Source of the DNA: Saccopteryx bilineata
Taxonomy: Eukaryota; Chordata; Mammalia; Chiroptera; Emballonuridae
Length of the DNA: 64,000 nt
Direction: 5' to 3'
Assembly (NCBI RefSeq): GCF_036850765.1
Contig: NC_089490.1
Span: 289,832,982-289,896,981, forward strand
Below, piece after piece: positions 10,371 to 22,445 of the stretch; position 1 is the stretch's first letter; each line of letters starts with the position of its first letter. The translations under genes and the position numbers were made by a program. A model generated the notes under the pieces. The model did not search any database. It was not told the origin of the DNA and worked only from the letters and a program-made list of their open reading frames with translations.

Positions 10371-12801
10371 TTTAAAAAAAAATTATACCTAGTATATGTG
10401 ATAGTATTCTTTATTATTTTTTAACCTGACATAAAAATAAGCTACGTAATTTCAGGGAATACATCTGAGTTAGATTTGGACAGTTATTTATTCCACTAAA
10501 AATATCAGGATAAAATAAAATATCTTTGATAATGGTAAAATCTGTTGGAAACTACATTTGCTCCATTGATTAGGAATTCCAAATGCCATATTTCTATCAG
10601 TATTAATCATGGCTCATGGAGTGTTGGAAAATCAAGTAAAAAAGTTAATATGAGGAAATGTGGACCAATGTATACCTAAGTTTGTGAAGAAAGAAGTGGT
10701 TGGGTTATTCTGGGGTTCATTAATCTATAAAATATCTAAAGTAATCTAAATCTATAGAAGACTATGGATGAAAACCCTGTAGTGGACTGAGCATGGAGAA
10801 GGTAATTAGTAGAGAAAGTGAATAATGATATTCACTAGGAATCTTGTATCCTTTTATTTCTGTAATAACCATGCAGTGCATATGTACACAGTGAAGAAAA
10901 CATCTTATTTTTATTTTAAAATACTGAAGTTTTTTTTTTTCAGGAATGTGGTAAGAGGAACATTTATAAAGACAAAAGTCATGAATTCAAGGAAGCAGAT
11001 GGTAAAATTGTCCACACTTAGGCATAAAAAAGTAAGGTGTGTAGGAAAACAAAAATCAAAATTTATTTAAACACTATAATTAAAATGTTTCAAAAATACA
11101 AGGCAAATTTTATGAGAATAATGAGGCTTAATGGGTTGTTCTCTAGGTATAGCCTGCTTCCTTGCCTTCATGCATTTTCAAGAAACAATCTTTTCCTTCT
11201 GACTTCAGTGATCTCCTCTGACCCATGATGTGTAATTCAAACTTTTACTCATCCTTACAACTGAGTGCAAAACTCATTATCCTACTTATATCAATATTCT
11301 AAGAAATAATTTCACATTTATTTTTCATATGAACTTTAAGATGCACAGAAAGTATCATATAACTGTGCAATAGTAATTAGACTAAAGTATAGATTAAAAT
11401 TTTTCATTAAATAAAGAATAAAGTTAGAAGTCCTGATTATAATGTCTCATGGCCATAAGTACTTTCACATACTCTAGTACACATTTCTTATTCTCAACAA
11501 AATTGAGATACCCAACTGAATTGTGGTATCCTCTAAGCTTTCTATATAACAGATGTATTTGTGTGTGTCTGAAGAAAAGTAAGCTACTTATGCTAACCTA
11601 AAGAATTTATGTTAAAGGAAAAAGAGTAAGGAAAATATGATGACAGAAGTTGACATAATATCTAAAAATGATTATTTACCTTCACCTTAAAAGAGAAGTT
11701 TCAACTGGATAATTAGTTAGAAAGATCAAAATTTGCTCATCTAATTTGTATTGTAACAAAACTTCAAAAATATAAGAAACTCTATACATAAGGTCACTGA
11801 AAAGAATGTACTTACATAAAATTAAAGAACATGTTTGTGATGTACATGAGTGATTTGTAAATCTTGCTAATGGTTACTCAAAAATTAAAAAAAAAAAACA
11901 TTTCTGGGTACATGTATGTTGAAATATCTTCAGGAAGCCTAATTTTTTAATTTCAGATATGTGTGAATTGTAGCTAGTGACATAAAATAAAAATGTCTTT
12001 AGGTAGTAAACATAGGCAAAAATTCTAAAGGTGAAAGATAAAGGTAAATTTTGGAAACAAAAGTGACTAAAAGGGTTGATGTTGAGAGTGAAAGCTGACC
12101 AGGGAGGAGATGCAGTCAACTGTAGGTTTAGATAAGGCCAACTTCCTCTATCTCATGGAATTGGATTTTTATTTGCTGCAGTTAACAAAAAAAAATTTAA
12201 CATAGGATTTACTTGAGCCTATATAGTTCAATATTTTGAGATAATTCAAAGTGGACATGTCTGCATAAACAAGACTACAATATGGCAAACATGTTAGGGT
12301 TCCATACATTCTGTTAACTACAGTGGCTTAGAAACAGAGACCCATATTATAGTTGATTTTGGATATTGACACACAAATTTTTCCAACCCATATATATACC
12401 TAGGCATCATCCTGGATAACTCCAGCTTAAAATGAAAAGTCTAGAAAATAACATTGTCATTTAGATGATACCTCTCTAACAACCAACATTCAGAAGCAAG
12501 TATTGACTATTTGGTCATTAAAAATATATAATTCAAATCAGAAATCTACAATTGAAACACCATAATCTGATCTCATCTTGCAAACTTTCTTACTTAGTTA
12601 CTCCCAACACATCAGTTGCTAAAAGTTTCAGAAAAGTTCAGACCTAGACCCATCTATGCCTTTCATGTTCACTGGTGTCTTTCTGCCTTCTCTTTATAGT
12701 ATGAACTCTTGAGCCACACCGCCCTCCCACGTGTCCTGTGGTGTAGCTTCTCTGCACATTGGCTTTCACATCTACAAACAGTAATCACAATTGCATGTAA
12801 T
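10371..12801. other. 2.4-kb AT-rich stretch without recognised genes
   Basis: No recognisable gene, RNA or repeat family. Open frames of 60-81 codons (10825-11070, 11037-11228, 11874-12119) have no domain, no codon bias and are expected by chance. It may be unique host intergenic or intronic DNA. Confidence 0.45.
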
Positions 12802-12816
12802 TCTGAGGGTCTTTTT

Positions 12817-13199
12817 TTTATTGTTTTTTATTTTTTATTTTTCCAAAGTGAGAAGTGGGGGAACAGCAGACAGACAGACTCCCACATGCACCCGACAGGA
12901 ATCCACCTAGCATTCTGCCCAGGGGGTGATGCTCTGCCCATCTGGGGTGTTGCTCTGCTGTAACCTGAGCCATTCTAGTGCCTAAAGGCAGAGGCCATGG
13001 AACCCTCCTCAGCGCCTGGGCCAACTATGCTTCCATGGAACCTTGGCTGTGGGAAGGGAAGAGAGAGCTAGAGAGAGAAGAGAGGGGGAAGGGTGGAGAA
13101 GCAGATGGGCACTTTTCCTGTGTGCCCTGGCTTGGAATTGAACCTGGGAATTCCACACGCAGGGTTAGTGCTCTACCACTGAACCAACCAGCCAGGGCC
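12817..13199 (-). mobile_element. Ves SINE, minus, full length, with target duplication
   Basis: Full minus-strand Ves element, from a T-rich tail through 'cagacagacagactcccaca' and 'cagggggtgatgctctgccc' to the reversed head 'ctctaccactgaaccaacca' and GCCAGGGC. It is flanked by a 15-bp direct repeat TCTGAGGGTCTTTTT at 12802-12816 and 13200-13214. Confidence 0.92.
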
Positions 13200-13439
13200 T
13201 CTGAGGGTCTTTTTAAAGAATAAATAAAATGAGCACATGAGCAAGCACTGTGCAACTGAAAGCCTATTGACAAACTGTGGCTGATTCATAACATTCTTGG
13301 TATTCTTTTAAAACAAGGTTTAATTTATTTATAATTAGTCTATATCCTTTAGTAGAGTACAAGTTATTTGGTGGAGAGATACTAATTTTTATCTCTGCAT
13401 CCATTGAAGGAGGGTCATCTTTTCTTGGCTATATATGTA

Positions 13440-13845
13440 GTCAAAAACTGCACTGAATGGATCTGTTACGAATTTATAGCTAAGTCCATCCTCCATGATC
13501 TAATTTTTACCTAGCTGACTTCTCCCAAAACACTGCTGCAAATGTTATAATGGCTAAGCCATTTAAAAATACCTGGCATTCCTGTATGTCTCAGGATTAA
13601 ACTTAATGATGTCTTGAGAACTTTCACAGAGGCTTATATGTATGTGTCAGTTCCTTCATTAGGTTGTAAATCTCTGTAGAAGAAACTGTGCTTTATTCAC
13701 TTCTGTATGCTTCACAGCACCTTAGCAGAGTACCTTAAATCTAATAAGCCCTCAGTACATATTGAGTTGAACTGAGTAATCCAGCTCAGATGGCACTTCT
13801 TAAGCAAGACTTCCCTTAGTCTACCATGCAGAACAGATTATTCCC
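13440..13845 (+). mobile_element. L2 LINE 3' end relic
   Basis: The stretch 'aggttgtaaatctctgtaga' to 'tttattcacttctgtatgct', 'cacagcaccttagcagagta' and 'ccctcagtacatattgagtt' follows the order of the L2 3' end. Strongly diverged; limits are approximate. Confidence 0.6.
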
Positions 13846-14564
13846 CATGCTATACTAAGAATTGACTTTGACTGTGAGTTGGCCTTTTAAAATGTGAAAT
13901 CTTCCTACCACACATAAAAGTGGATAGACATATGATCTGACTGATCAAGCTACAAGTCTCTTCCATGGACACAGAGCACAGCCATTTGACGCAAGCCAGG
14001 CCTTTTGAAGATCTTCACAAAAAGACAGAAAAATAAATCATTCAAGACATAATATATTTATTCAATAAATGTTTATTAAATAGATTTTTCAAAGTAGCAT
14101 AAAAATGAGACCAAAGAGTACAAAGTATATAAAATATATGACTGGTAATTGCCATGCTGAAAATAAAATAAAGTTGTTTTTAAATATCAAAATATGTGTT
14201 GTTTACTGCATAGCATGATTCCTTTAGATTTGCCTACCTCTCTAGAATTATTATTAAAATTTTAATATATTCTTAGATTCACATTTCACTCCATTCTTCC
14301 TTGTCTGTATTCTTTGTATGTGAACTATTTAAAGTAACATCAGAGCATCTGTTTGAATGTAATGATTTTCCATGGAGTGTTCTGAGGGGTGTGAGTAGAC
14401 TTGACACTCAGGGTTGACATTCCTGAGTAATAATGTACGATGTGATAAGTAAATTTAGCTAATAAAGTCATGGTAGATTGACTCCTATTTTGTAGATATA
14501 GTTTTGACAAGAAAAAAATCTTTAAAAAAAGAAACACATTACTTTTACATTTTATAGTACTGTT
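13846..14564. other. AT-rich, nothing recognised
   Basis: No gene or repeat recognised between the L2 relic and the next SINE. Confidence 0.45.
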
Positions 14565-14582
14565 AAAATTCATAGATTACCC

Positions 14583-14899
14583 GCCTGACCAGGTGGTGGC
14601 GCAGTGGATAGAGTGTCAGACTGAGACCTGGAGGACCCACGTTGGAAACCCCGAAGTAGCCAGCTTGAGCACGGGCTCATCTGGTTTGAGTTAGGCTCAC
14701 CATCTTGAGCCCAAGATCGCTGGCTTGAGCAAAGGGTCACTCGGTCTGCTATAGAACCTTGGTCAAGGCACGTATGAGAAAACAATCAATGAGAAACTAA
14801 GGTGCCGCTATGAAGAATTGATGCTTCTTATCTTTCTCTCTTCCTGTCTGTCTGTCCCTATCGGTCCCTCTCTCTGTCTCTGTCACCAAAAAATAAATA
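14583..14899 (+). mobile_element. tRNA-derived SINE, long 'GCCTGACCAGGTGGTGGCGC' type
   Basis: Complete plus-strand element: head GCCTGACCAGGTGGTGGCGC, 'cttgagcacgggctcatctg', 'ctcggtctgctatagaacct', 'ggtcaaggcacgtatgagaa', 'atgaagaattgatgcttctt', a CT-rich end and an A-rich tail. Flanked by an 18-bp direct repeat with one mismatch (14565-14582 and 14900-14917, AAAATTCATAGA(T/C)TACCC). Confidence 0.92.
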
Positions 14900-14917
14900 A
14901 AAATTCATAGACTACCC

Positions 14918-15660
14918 TTCAATATAAATCAAATGACAATATAAAACTAAAATAATTAGCATCTTTAAAGAGATGTTAAAAAGTGGTTAAGATAACACAT
15001 TTGAAACTCATATAAGTAAGCAAAATTCCTCCACTTCTAAATTGGGCAACCTTGAGAAAATTACTAAAAATTTCCAGATCTTTTGATTACTAAAAATTTT
15101 CAGATCTCTTCCCTGTGTATAATATATCAACGTCACAAAGGATTTACCAGTATTATGTAAGATATGCATTTATGGGGCAGACTTGTCATTATTAAATCTA
15201 TAACTTCTTAGATCCCCTTACGTTTCCTGATTGCACTTTTAATAGTCAGTGCCACATCACTACCTGAGATATACCTTGGTTTGCTGGAATCCACACTCTA
15301 AATGTCCAGACAAGACAGAAATGACTGGGAAATAATGTCCCTGCAGAGGACAGACCTTCAGCAATACCTGCTGTTCCAGCAGCACTCTTCTTGGCCACAG
15401 TACATCTAAAGCATGTATTCTGCATTATTTCCTGAAGTGGTCCAGCAGGATTACTCCATGGAGCTGGATACATAATGTATGTCTCTTGGCTGCATTCCTT
15501 CTTTGTATCTTACCTCTCACCTTCCAATAAGTGTATATTGACCCCCTACAAATAAACCACATCTTAAATTCTGCTTTTGCTTCTAGGGAGAAGTGGACTA
15601 AAAGGTTCTTGCAACAATTCACAACCTCCCCTTCACTCAAGACATGCATTCTTTTAAAAT
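14918..15660. other. Unassigned, with a short tandem duplication
   Basis: No gene recognised. A 26-bp unit (TTACTAAAAATTTCCAGATC plus six bases) occurs twice in tandem at about 15061-15112 with two differences. The remaining sequence is unremarkable. Confidence 0.45.
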
Positions 15661-15663
15661 ACT

Positions 15664-15765
15664 GACTTGTGCTATTACTAATTCTATGACTGTGGGCAAA
15701 TCATCCATTTTTTTTCTGAGCGGTTACGTCATTGTAAACCAAAGCTGTAAGTGTTTAAAACTTCA
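15664..15765 (+). mobile_element. MIR SINE relic
   Basis: The order 'ctattactaattctatgact', 'gtgggcaaatcatcc', then a T-rich stretch and 'cattgtaaac' fits the MIR core in plus orientation. Weak and old. Confidence 0.4.
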
Positions 15766-15955
15766 AGAAAAATATCTTTAGAAAAAAGATATAATACTGG
15801 GAAAAGTAATACAAATTTATATTTGATAGTGTATAAAATTATTACAAAATGGAAAATAATCTACAAGTGTAAGAGAAAACATGATAAATAGAAAGATGAG
15901 GCTATCTTTAACAATTGTACACTAAATGTGCATTGGCTTACCAGCACCTGTTGCT

Positions 15956-15956
<1 letters not shown>

Positions 15957-15988
<32 letters not shown>
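15957..15988 (+). repeat. (TC)n microsatellite
   Basis: About 14 perfect TC units with no SINE attached. Confidence 0.95.
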
Positions 15989-15989
<1 letters not shown>

Positions 15990-15990
15990 C

Positions 15991-17070
15991 ATTACTTATT
16001 ATAGTCATGTTACCAGATACTGAATCACATTTATAGGACACCAAGTGAACCATTTGAGAAGCAAAAAATTCAGAATAGTCCAAGGTAAGTTTGGAAGTGG
16101 AAACAAGAGGATACCTCCATGCATATGTCCAGATGTGGTGTCTCTCTCTTTCTGAGAGGATAATTTCTTCTGAACTATATTTTCTAATTTGATTGAGTTA
16201 GTGTCTTGTGTATATTCACTTTGACGTTTACAAAATTGTTTCATTTAGCAAATGAGTATTGAGCACCTACAGTATCTGAAAGAGTGTGCAATGCTTTGAT
16301 TAGACGAAGATAATTAATATATGGAGAAAATGTATGGTTAATATAGTGGTAATTTGTCTATACTGTTCCCAACCTAAAATTTAATTGATTATACTATTCA
16401 TGGCATTTTTGTTGATCTCACATTATTGTGAGCTTGATACTGGCTGTCAATAAATTCCTTGATCCCAGAACTTAGTCTTACATTTTCTATTAGTTGTCTA
16501 TAGTAATATATATACATATATATGATGATAAATAGAAATTAAATACTTTAAAGTTTATTTGAACTATGTAATCACTTCTTTATGACTAACTAATAAGCTG
16601 AACATAGTTTAATCACTAGAAATTTTCTCTTTTAACAATAAATTTAAAATGTTAAAGCATTCATTGCTTTTTATCAAATAAATACAGAGACAAGACTACA
16701 ATGAACATCAATATTCTCATTAAAGCAAACATATGCAAACAACCAGCTTAAATTTTGTGTTGAACTTTTTCTCTCAAAAATTAATACATATTGTTTACAA
16801 TTTTAAAATATAAATAATTTAATTAGATTTAAGTTTTACTAGAACTGTAGCTTGCCTTCACATACCCTTGCACATTTCTCTTCATTGTGGAAAACTCTCT
16901 GTCTGACTTTTTTGATTTTTGAAAATTATAATTAATATAATTAAATGATAGGGATGCTGGGCTTAGAGAAATGATATATGAAAAGAAAGAAATAAAAGAA
17001 CTAGGTCTGGCTTTATTTATAGAAAGAATAATTTAGGTTTTTATAATTTACTTGGACTTAACAGAATCTT
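15991..17070. other. AT-rich, nothing recognised
   Basis: No gene, no identifiable repeat. A short alternating AT tract (TATATATACATATATATG) occurs near 16507-16524. Confidence 0.45.
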
Positions 17071-17426
17071 CTTTTTTCTTTCCCAAGTGAGAGGAGGGGT
17101 GATAGACAGACTCTGCATGTACCCCTACATGATAATCCCATCTGGGACCAATGCTCTAACCATCAGGGGTCATAATCACAGCCAAGCTCTTTTTTAGCGC
17201 CTGAGGCAGAGGCTCCACAGAGCCATCCTCAGTGACTGGGGCTGATGCGCTCAAACCAATCAAGTCATGGTTGCTGGAGGGGGAGAGAGAGAGAAAGAAA
17301 TAAAAGGGAAGGGAAGGAATTGAGAAGCAGATGATTACTTCTCCTGGGTGCCTATACTGAAAATCAAACCCTGGATATCCACTTGCTGTGTCAACACTCT
17401 ACCACTGAGCCAAATGACCAAGGCCT
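17071..17426 (-). mobile_element. Ves-type SINE, minus, diverged
   Basis: Minus Ves copy with all sections present ('gagaggaggggtgatagaca', 'gcgcctgaggcagaggctcc', 'gagaagcagatgattacttc', reversed head 'ctctaccactgagccaaatg'). Many differences from the young copies show it is older. Confidence 0.85.
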
Positions 17427-18190
17427 AGAAATCTTTTAAAAAATATAAGAAAAATTTCTACTTCATGCAACTCAGAATTAACATTAAATAGACTGGATCT
17501 ACATAATATTGACTCTCTATTAAAAAGAAAATATAGTAAGATATTTAGCCAAAACTGTGCTGATTAAATTATTATTGTGGCTGCAATAGAAAAGTTTAGC
17601 AACTGGAAAAATATGCATTACAGAGTTATATTTATAAAAAGAAAAGTCATATATAATTTTATGAAATTTTTATGCATGTAAAGCTATAGAAATTAAATAT
17701 TGGAAATTTCATATGTTTTAAACTAAAAACCAGTAACTGTTTGGTGAAGGCATAGATCAGTAAATGAGCAAATGATTGTAGTTATAGAAAGCCTATCCAG
17801 AATGAAAAATCCTCTAAATATAGTAGAGTAATATTTAAGGGATTGTAGTGATACATTTTTCCAAGTGATATAGATACATGGGGGAACAGTTTTCTTTTCA
17901 TTTTCTGTTGCATGAGGTTTTAGAACTGTTTCTATATATTTATGCATAGATGATTCCAAATCTAAAATCTATTTTTTGGTGCATGCTCTAGTTTTTATGC
18001 AATTTTAATTTCTTTTTGTTACAGTTAATGGCATGCATTTGTTTTTAAATTTGAGTTAAAAGGCAATGACTCTTGGATTGAACATAACCACAAGGCAATT
18101 AATGTTTTACAAATATCACTTTTACATAATTATAGTTGTTTTTAAATATAAAAAATATTATCTGATAAAAACACCCTCTTATTTTGTTTA
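17427..18190. other. AT-rich, nothing recognised
   Basis: No gene or repeat recognised. A 78-codon reverse frame (17723-17959) has no support. Confidence 0.45.
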
Positions 18191-18201
18191 AAAATTGAAT
18201 C

Positions 18202-19113
18202 ATGGCTTCTTTGAGTAGGCATAAATGTAAGAATAGTCCTGTCAACTTCTGTTATATATGTGGCTGTTACACACTTCAACGTCAAAGGCACAATATTTCA
18301 ACATTTGTTACATGTGCATATAATGCCTATTTTCAGCAATTCCAATTGGTTATTCAACTCATCTTTGAGAAGATTATAATGACATAAAAATTGTCCTAGA
18401 TTTTCTGAAGTATGAGGAGCATAACTGGATTGTTTGTGTGGATCTTAAAATGGTAAAATTCCTGCTGGGACAACAGAGAGGTTTCAAGAAGTATCCTTGC
18501 TTTCTATGTTTGTGGGACAGCCAAGCTCAGGAGAAACACTGGACACAAAAGGAGTGGCTGAAACATGAAGCTCTGGAGTAGGGATGCAAAATATTGTGAA
18601 TAAACCTGTAGTTAATAGAGACAGGATCATTTTCCCCCCACTTCACATCAAACTTGGCTTAATGAAGCAGTTTGTTCAGGCTTTGAATAGAGAAAGTGAA
18701 TGCTTTCAATATATTATTTCTGCTTTTCCTGCCTTGTCTTTCGAGAAGATAAAAGCAGGTGTATTCGATGGACCTCAAATTCGAACCCTCATCCATGATG
18801 AAGAATTTGCTAGGAAGATGAATAAGGAGGAGAAAGCAGCATGGCAGTGTTTTTTGTCAGTTACAAAGAACTTCCTTGGCAACAAAAAAGCATAAAACTA
18901 TGAACTTCTGTTTCAAAGGATGCTATTGGCTTTCTGCGACATTGGATGTAACATGAGCATTAAGATTCACTTCCTGAACAATCACCTTGATAAGTTTCCC
19001 GAAAATCTTGGAGCTGTTAGTGATGAGCAGACTACTGCTGGAGCATCAAACAAGATTGTCCTCAACAAGTACACAAACGCAAGAGCTACAAATGCAAATT
19101 TTTGCCTGAATAG
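18202..19113 (+). pseudogene. Decayed gene of an uncharacterised multicopy (invertebrate-type) family
   Basis: Four collinear pieces of one protein are visible. (1) 18202-18387: N-terminal segment with NFCYICGCYTLQRQR, a CxxC knuckle. (2) 18399-18581: an open stretch with NWIVCVDLKMVKFLLG and YPCFLCLWDS, another CxxC. (3) 18584-18895 and, after one TAA stop in the same frame, to about 19040: FPPLHIKLGLMKQFVQAL, GVFDGPQIRTLI, NFLGNKKA, CNMSIKIHFLNNHLDKFPEN. (4) 19072-19113, other frame: basic tail HKRKSYKCKFLPE and stop. From memory this order matches proteins annotated 'uncharacterized' in many copies in arthropods, cnidarians and other invertebrates. Compared with those, about 200 residues are missing after piece 1 and a short stretch before piece 4. 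One nonsense codon and two frame changes make it non-functional. Biochemical function unknown; multicopy behaviour suggests a mobile element. No terminal repeats or poly(A) were found. Confidence 0.65.
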
Positions 19114-20030
19114 AATTTAAATGTTTGGCACAAATTTTATGATTAAAATAAGTGTTTTAACATGTTCTATTTCAAAATTGTAGACAAATTCTGATGCAAT
19201 CATATGTTTTAGTGTATTAGTGTATTTACTGCATTATGTAAGTTATTATATTAATATTTTCACAAAGATGATGCCCAAGAAGACATTCTACTTCATTATG
19301 TTAAACTAAATGTTGAAAATTTTACAATAAGATGAAAACCTAAAATCTTGAATTGCAAAAGAACTGTAGCTTACAGAGTTCAGGTTTGCTGATCTCAAAA
19401 CTAATGTCAGGTTTGAGATCAGCACATACAAATTAGGTAAGAACAAGTGATTTTGTGGGTGCAACAAAAATTTTGTTCCCCAGTGATTAATGACAAACTC
19501 TTGAAGAAAAAATTCTCTAATTTCCAAAACCTGGATTAATTGATAATTTTCTTTTGTAAGATAATGAATAAAAGTTCTGATGGAATCAGTTAGAAATTAG
19601 TTTTTAACAAAATTCATCAAGAAGCTAACACAGTAACAGCTTTAATAAAAAAAAAACTCAATATATTAAAGGCCTATCATTATAGCAGGTATCTGTCTCG
19701 TTTCCATAAACATAAAATTATTTTCATTGTGTAGCTACAATATCTTCAATAGACAGCTCTCCGTCAAAGTGGCAGAAAGAGAAAGAGCATGGAAGGGTGC
19801 CAAATCTGGGGGTCCTGACTGTGTATCAACACATGACCAAATCAAATTTTGTGGGAACCTAGGAAATGCAGTTTAACTTCCATGCACGTAGAAAAGTGGG
19901 TTTGGTGAACAGCAATCTTTACCATAGTGCTTATTCCCTGCTAGGTTGTAGTTAATAATAATTATGTTTTGTTTGCACTAGATTATCAGCTAATTATTGG
20001 TGAGGGTTTTATTCCTTAAATGATTTTTAT
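19114..20030. other. 3' flank of the decayed gene, with a hairpin
   Basis: Non-coding. It contains an inverted repeat GCTGATCTCAAA...TTTGAGATCAGC at 19388-19424 with a loop of about 13 bases. This might belong to the 3' end of the element that carried the gene relic. Confidence 0.4.
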
Positions 20031-20034
20031 ACTT

Positions 20035-20800
20035 TCCTTTGTGATCTTTGTGTGTGTATGTGGGGGGGGGGCATTTAACAGTGATTAACATATAATAAAA
20101 TATATACTTTTTATTGTCTATTTCTGAGTTTTGGAAAACACATGTACTCACATATCCATCAATCACAATATATAATCTGAATCAACAAAAATTTATCTTG
20201 TGCTCCTTTGCATGCAATTTCTTCTCCCCCCTCCAGCTCCTCTCAACCACTGATTTGTTTTTGTCCCTATAGTTTTGCTTTTTCAAGAAATTCATAGGCA
20301 TGGGATCATGTAATATGTCATATTTCATGTTTGTCTTTTTTTTACATAATATAATACATCTCAGAGTCCTCATATTGTATTCTTCAAAGTAGATTTGTCT
20401 GTACTACTGAGTAGTATTCAATCACGTGAATCACTCTCTGGTTACCCATACACCAGCAGAAGAGATTGACAATTATAAAAAAGGTATTATGTCCTGACTA
20501 GATAGTTCAGTTGCTTAGAGCATTATCCTGATGTGCAGAGGTTGCAGGTTTGATCCTCTGTCAATGTTTTAATCTGTCTGTCTTTCCCTTTCTCTCTCTT
20601 TAATATCAAATTAATAAATTAAAAAAATAAAAACAAATGGATAAAAGTATTATAAACATACATGCCTAAGTTTTGTTTGTACTCGAATAGCCACTAATGT
20701 TCCTGGTTAATGCTAAAGCGATGTTTAACTTCACAAGAAATTGCTAAATTATTTTCTAAAGAGATTCAGTATCTTTATCCATAATAATTTAATGCAAAAA
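20035..20800 (-). mobile_element. L1M-type LINE relic, minus, interrupted by a SINE
   Basis: Reads as the reverse complement of an old L1 ORF2 3' end. Recognisable order: 'actttttattgtctatttct', 'ctccagctcctctcaaccac', 'gtccctatagttttgctttt', 'catgggatcatgtaatatgt', 'gagtagtattcaatcacgtg'; after the SINE, 'gccactaatgttcctggtta' and 'cttcacaagaaattgctaaa'. Too diverged for an open frame. Confidence 0.7.
20492..20635 (+). mobile_element. Short tRNA-derived SINE nested in L1M
   Basis: Head 'gtcctgactagatagttcag', A-box-like TTGCTTAGAGCATTATCC, B-box-like GCAGGTTTGATCC, then a CT-rich stretch and A-rich tail. Flanked by imperfect copies of AAAAGGTATTAT (20480-20491) and AAAAGTATTAT (about 20643-20653). 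Confidence 0.8.
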
Positions 20801-21636
20801 ATAAAAGACCCAAGGAAGGATATATCATTTCTATTTAAAGCATTGTTATTTCTTGAACTAACTTTCTTAAATGTGCAAATTATTCCCCTTAAAATCACCA
20901 TTTAATTTTAATTATTTTTTGTTCTTGGATTTAACTTTATTTTAATCCATTCAGGTTCATTAGTTTTTTATTCCAAACACATGCAATACCCACATAAGAA
21001 GGAAAATGGAGCAAATTGAAATACTTTTGACAGATCAATTCCAATTTAATACATTTAAAATGATGGTCACAAAAGTAAACCAAGACTCATTAATCATAGG
21101 ACAAATGTTACCATGTCAATTTAGACATTCACCAAACATCCTAGAAACTAGAAAGACATTTTCAGTAGTAACACATTAACCCAGCAGGCAAATTCACTAG
21201 GGCTGTTAATGATATCACACTAATTGTGGAATAAAGAGCTTCTGTTACATTTATTGCTTATTCTGATGGATAATAGTAAAAAAGCAAACTTGTTTGTGGA
21301 AATTAGGTAGAATAGAGATAATGGTCTACTACATAGATTCAGAGTTCTTTCTTTCATTGGTTGTTTCTTTTATTCTTCTAAGCTAAAATTATGAAAGTGA
21401 CAAACTTTCAAAGAGAATGACCTGTAACACTTTAGCCACACTTCATCCTATCTCTTCCTTCAAGCTCTCAACATCACTTTTTATAACTTAAACCCCCTAG
21501 GTTCTAAGACAATTACTCCTATATTAATTTGGCCTGCATCCTTGAAAAAAGTGAATGGTTCTGTTCAACATTACATTACCAGAAAAATCTTCCCTTTATA
21601 CCAATAAATATAGCAGTACATTTTTGGGTGTTTTTT
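20801..21636. other. AT-rich, nothing recognised
   Basis: No gene or repeat recognised. Confidence 0.45.
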
Positions 21637-22445
21637 TTTTTTTTGACAGAGACAGAGAGAGAGTCAGAGAGAGGGACAGCTAGAGACAGACAGATAGGAA
21701 GACAGAGAGATGAGAAGCATCAATTCTTTGTTGTGGCACCTTAGTTAATTGATTGCTTTCTCATATATGCCTTGATTGGGGGCGGTGCTGGCTTGCAGCC
21801 CATGCTAAGGACCCCTGACCCAATTTAGCTCAACGCTTAAGAGGAACTAGTTTATAGCTTCAGCTGCAAGTAGAAAATTCTTACAAGCCTCAGCAGGTCT
21901 AATCCTGCTAACCGAGGCAGGATGCATTGTTTGTGTGTCAGCCTTGCAGATATTACAGGAAGGTGGTTTATTATCTTTAGAACAGTGTGTACTTTTACAA
22001 GATATTGTACAAACGTGCTGAAACAACTGTAAACTTGTGGGTTTTGCCTCTAAATACCTCTCTCCCCACTGTTCATTGCTTCCCCGCGCAGTGGACAGAC
22101 GCCAGCCTGCTAATTAAAGGTTCTCCAAATTCCTAATCAATTTGGGCTCTGGTTCTGTTCCTCATGGGTTGCACCACAACAGGGAGAGCTACAGCAGAGC
22201 AAATGACCCCTTGCTCAAGCAGGCGACCTTGGGCTAAACCCAGGATCTTGGGCATCACACCAGCGACCTTTAAGCTCAAGCTAGTGACCATGGGGTGGTG
22301 TCTATGATCCAATGATCAAGCCAGTGAGTGACCCTGCACTCAAGTTGGATAAGCCCGCATGCTTAAGCTGGTGACCTCGGGTTTCAAACCTGGGTTCTTC
22401 GCATCCCAGCCCGATGCTCTATCCACTGTTCCACTGCCTGATCAA
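21637..22445 (-). mobile_element. tRNA-derived SINE, minus, split by an LTR
   Basis: Left part 21637-21780 has T tail, GACAGAGACAGAGAGAGAGT, 'agaagcatcaattctttgtt', 'cttgattgggg'; right part 22186-22445 resumes with 'gctacagcagagcaaatgac' and runs to the reversed head 'ctatccactgttccactgcc'. The two parts together make a complete copy of the family seen at 3383-3696, so the sequence between them is a later insertion. Confidence 0.9.
21786..22181 (+). mobile_element. Solo LTR (396 bp) inserted in a SINE
   Basis: The insert begins TGCTGGCTTGCAGCCC and ends TTGCACCACAACA, i.e. TG...CA. Inside, ATTAAA (near 22114) precedes 'ggttctccaaattcctaatc' and 'gggctctggttctgttcctc', which fits a poly(A) signal and R-U5. 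Flanks GGGCGG (21780-21785) and GGGAGA (22182-22187) agree at 4 of 6 positions, a possible decayed duplication. No internal retroviral sequence remains, so it is a solo LTR; the length and end suggest a class II (betaretrovirus-like) family, not certain. Confidence 0.75.
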
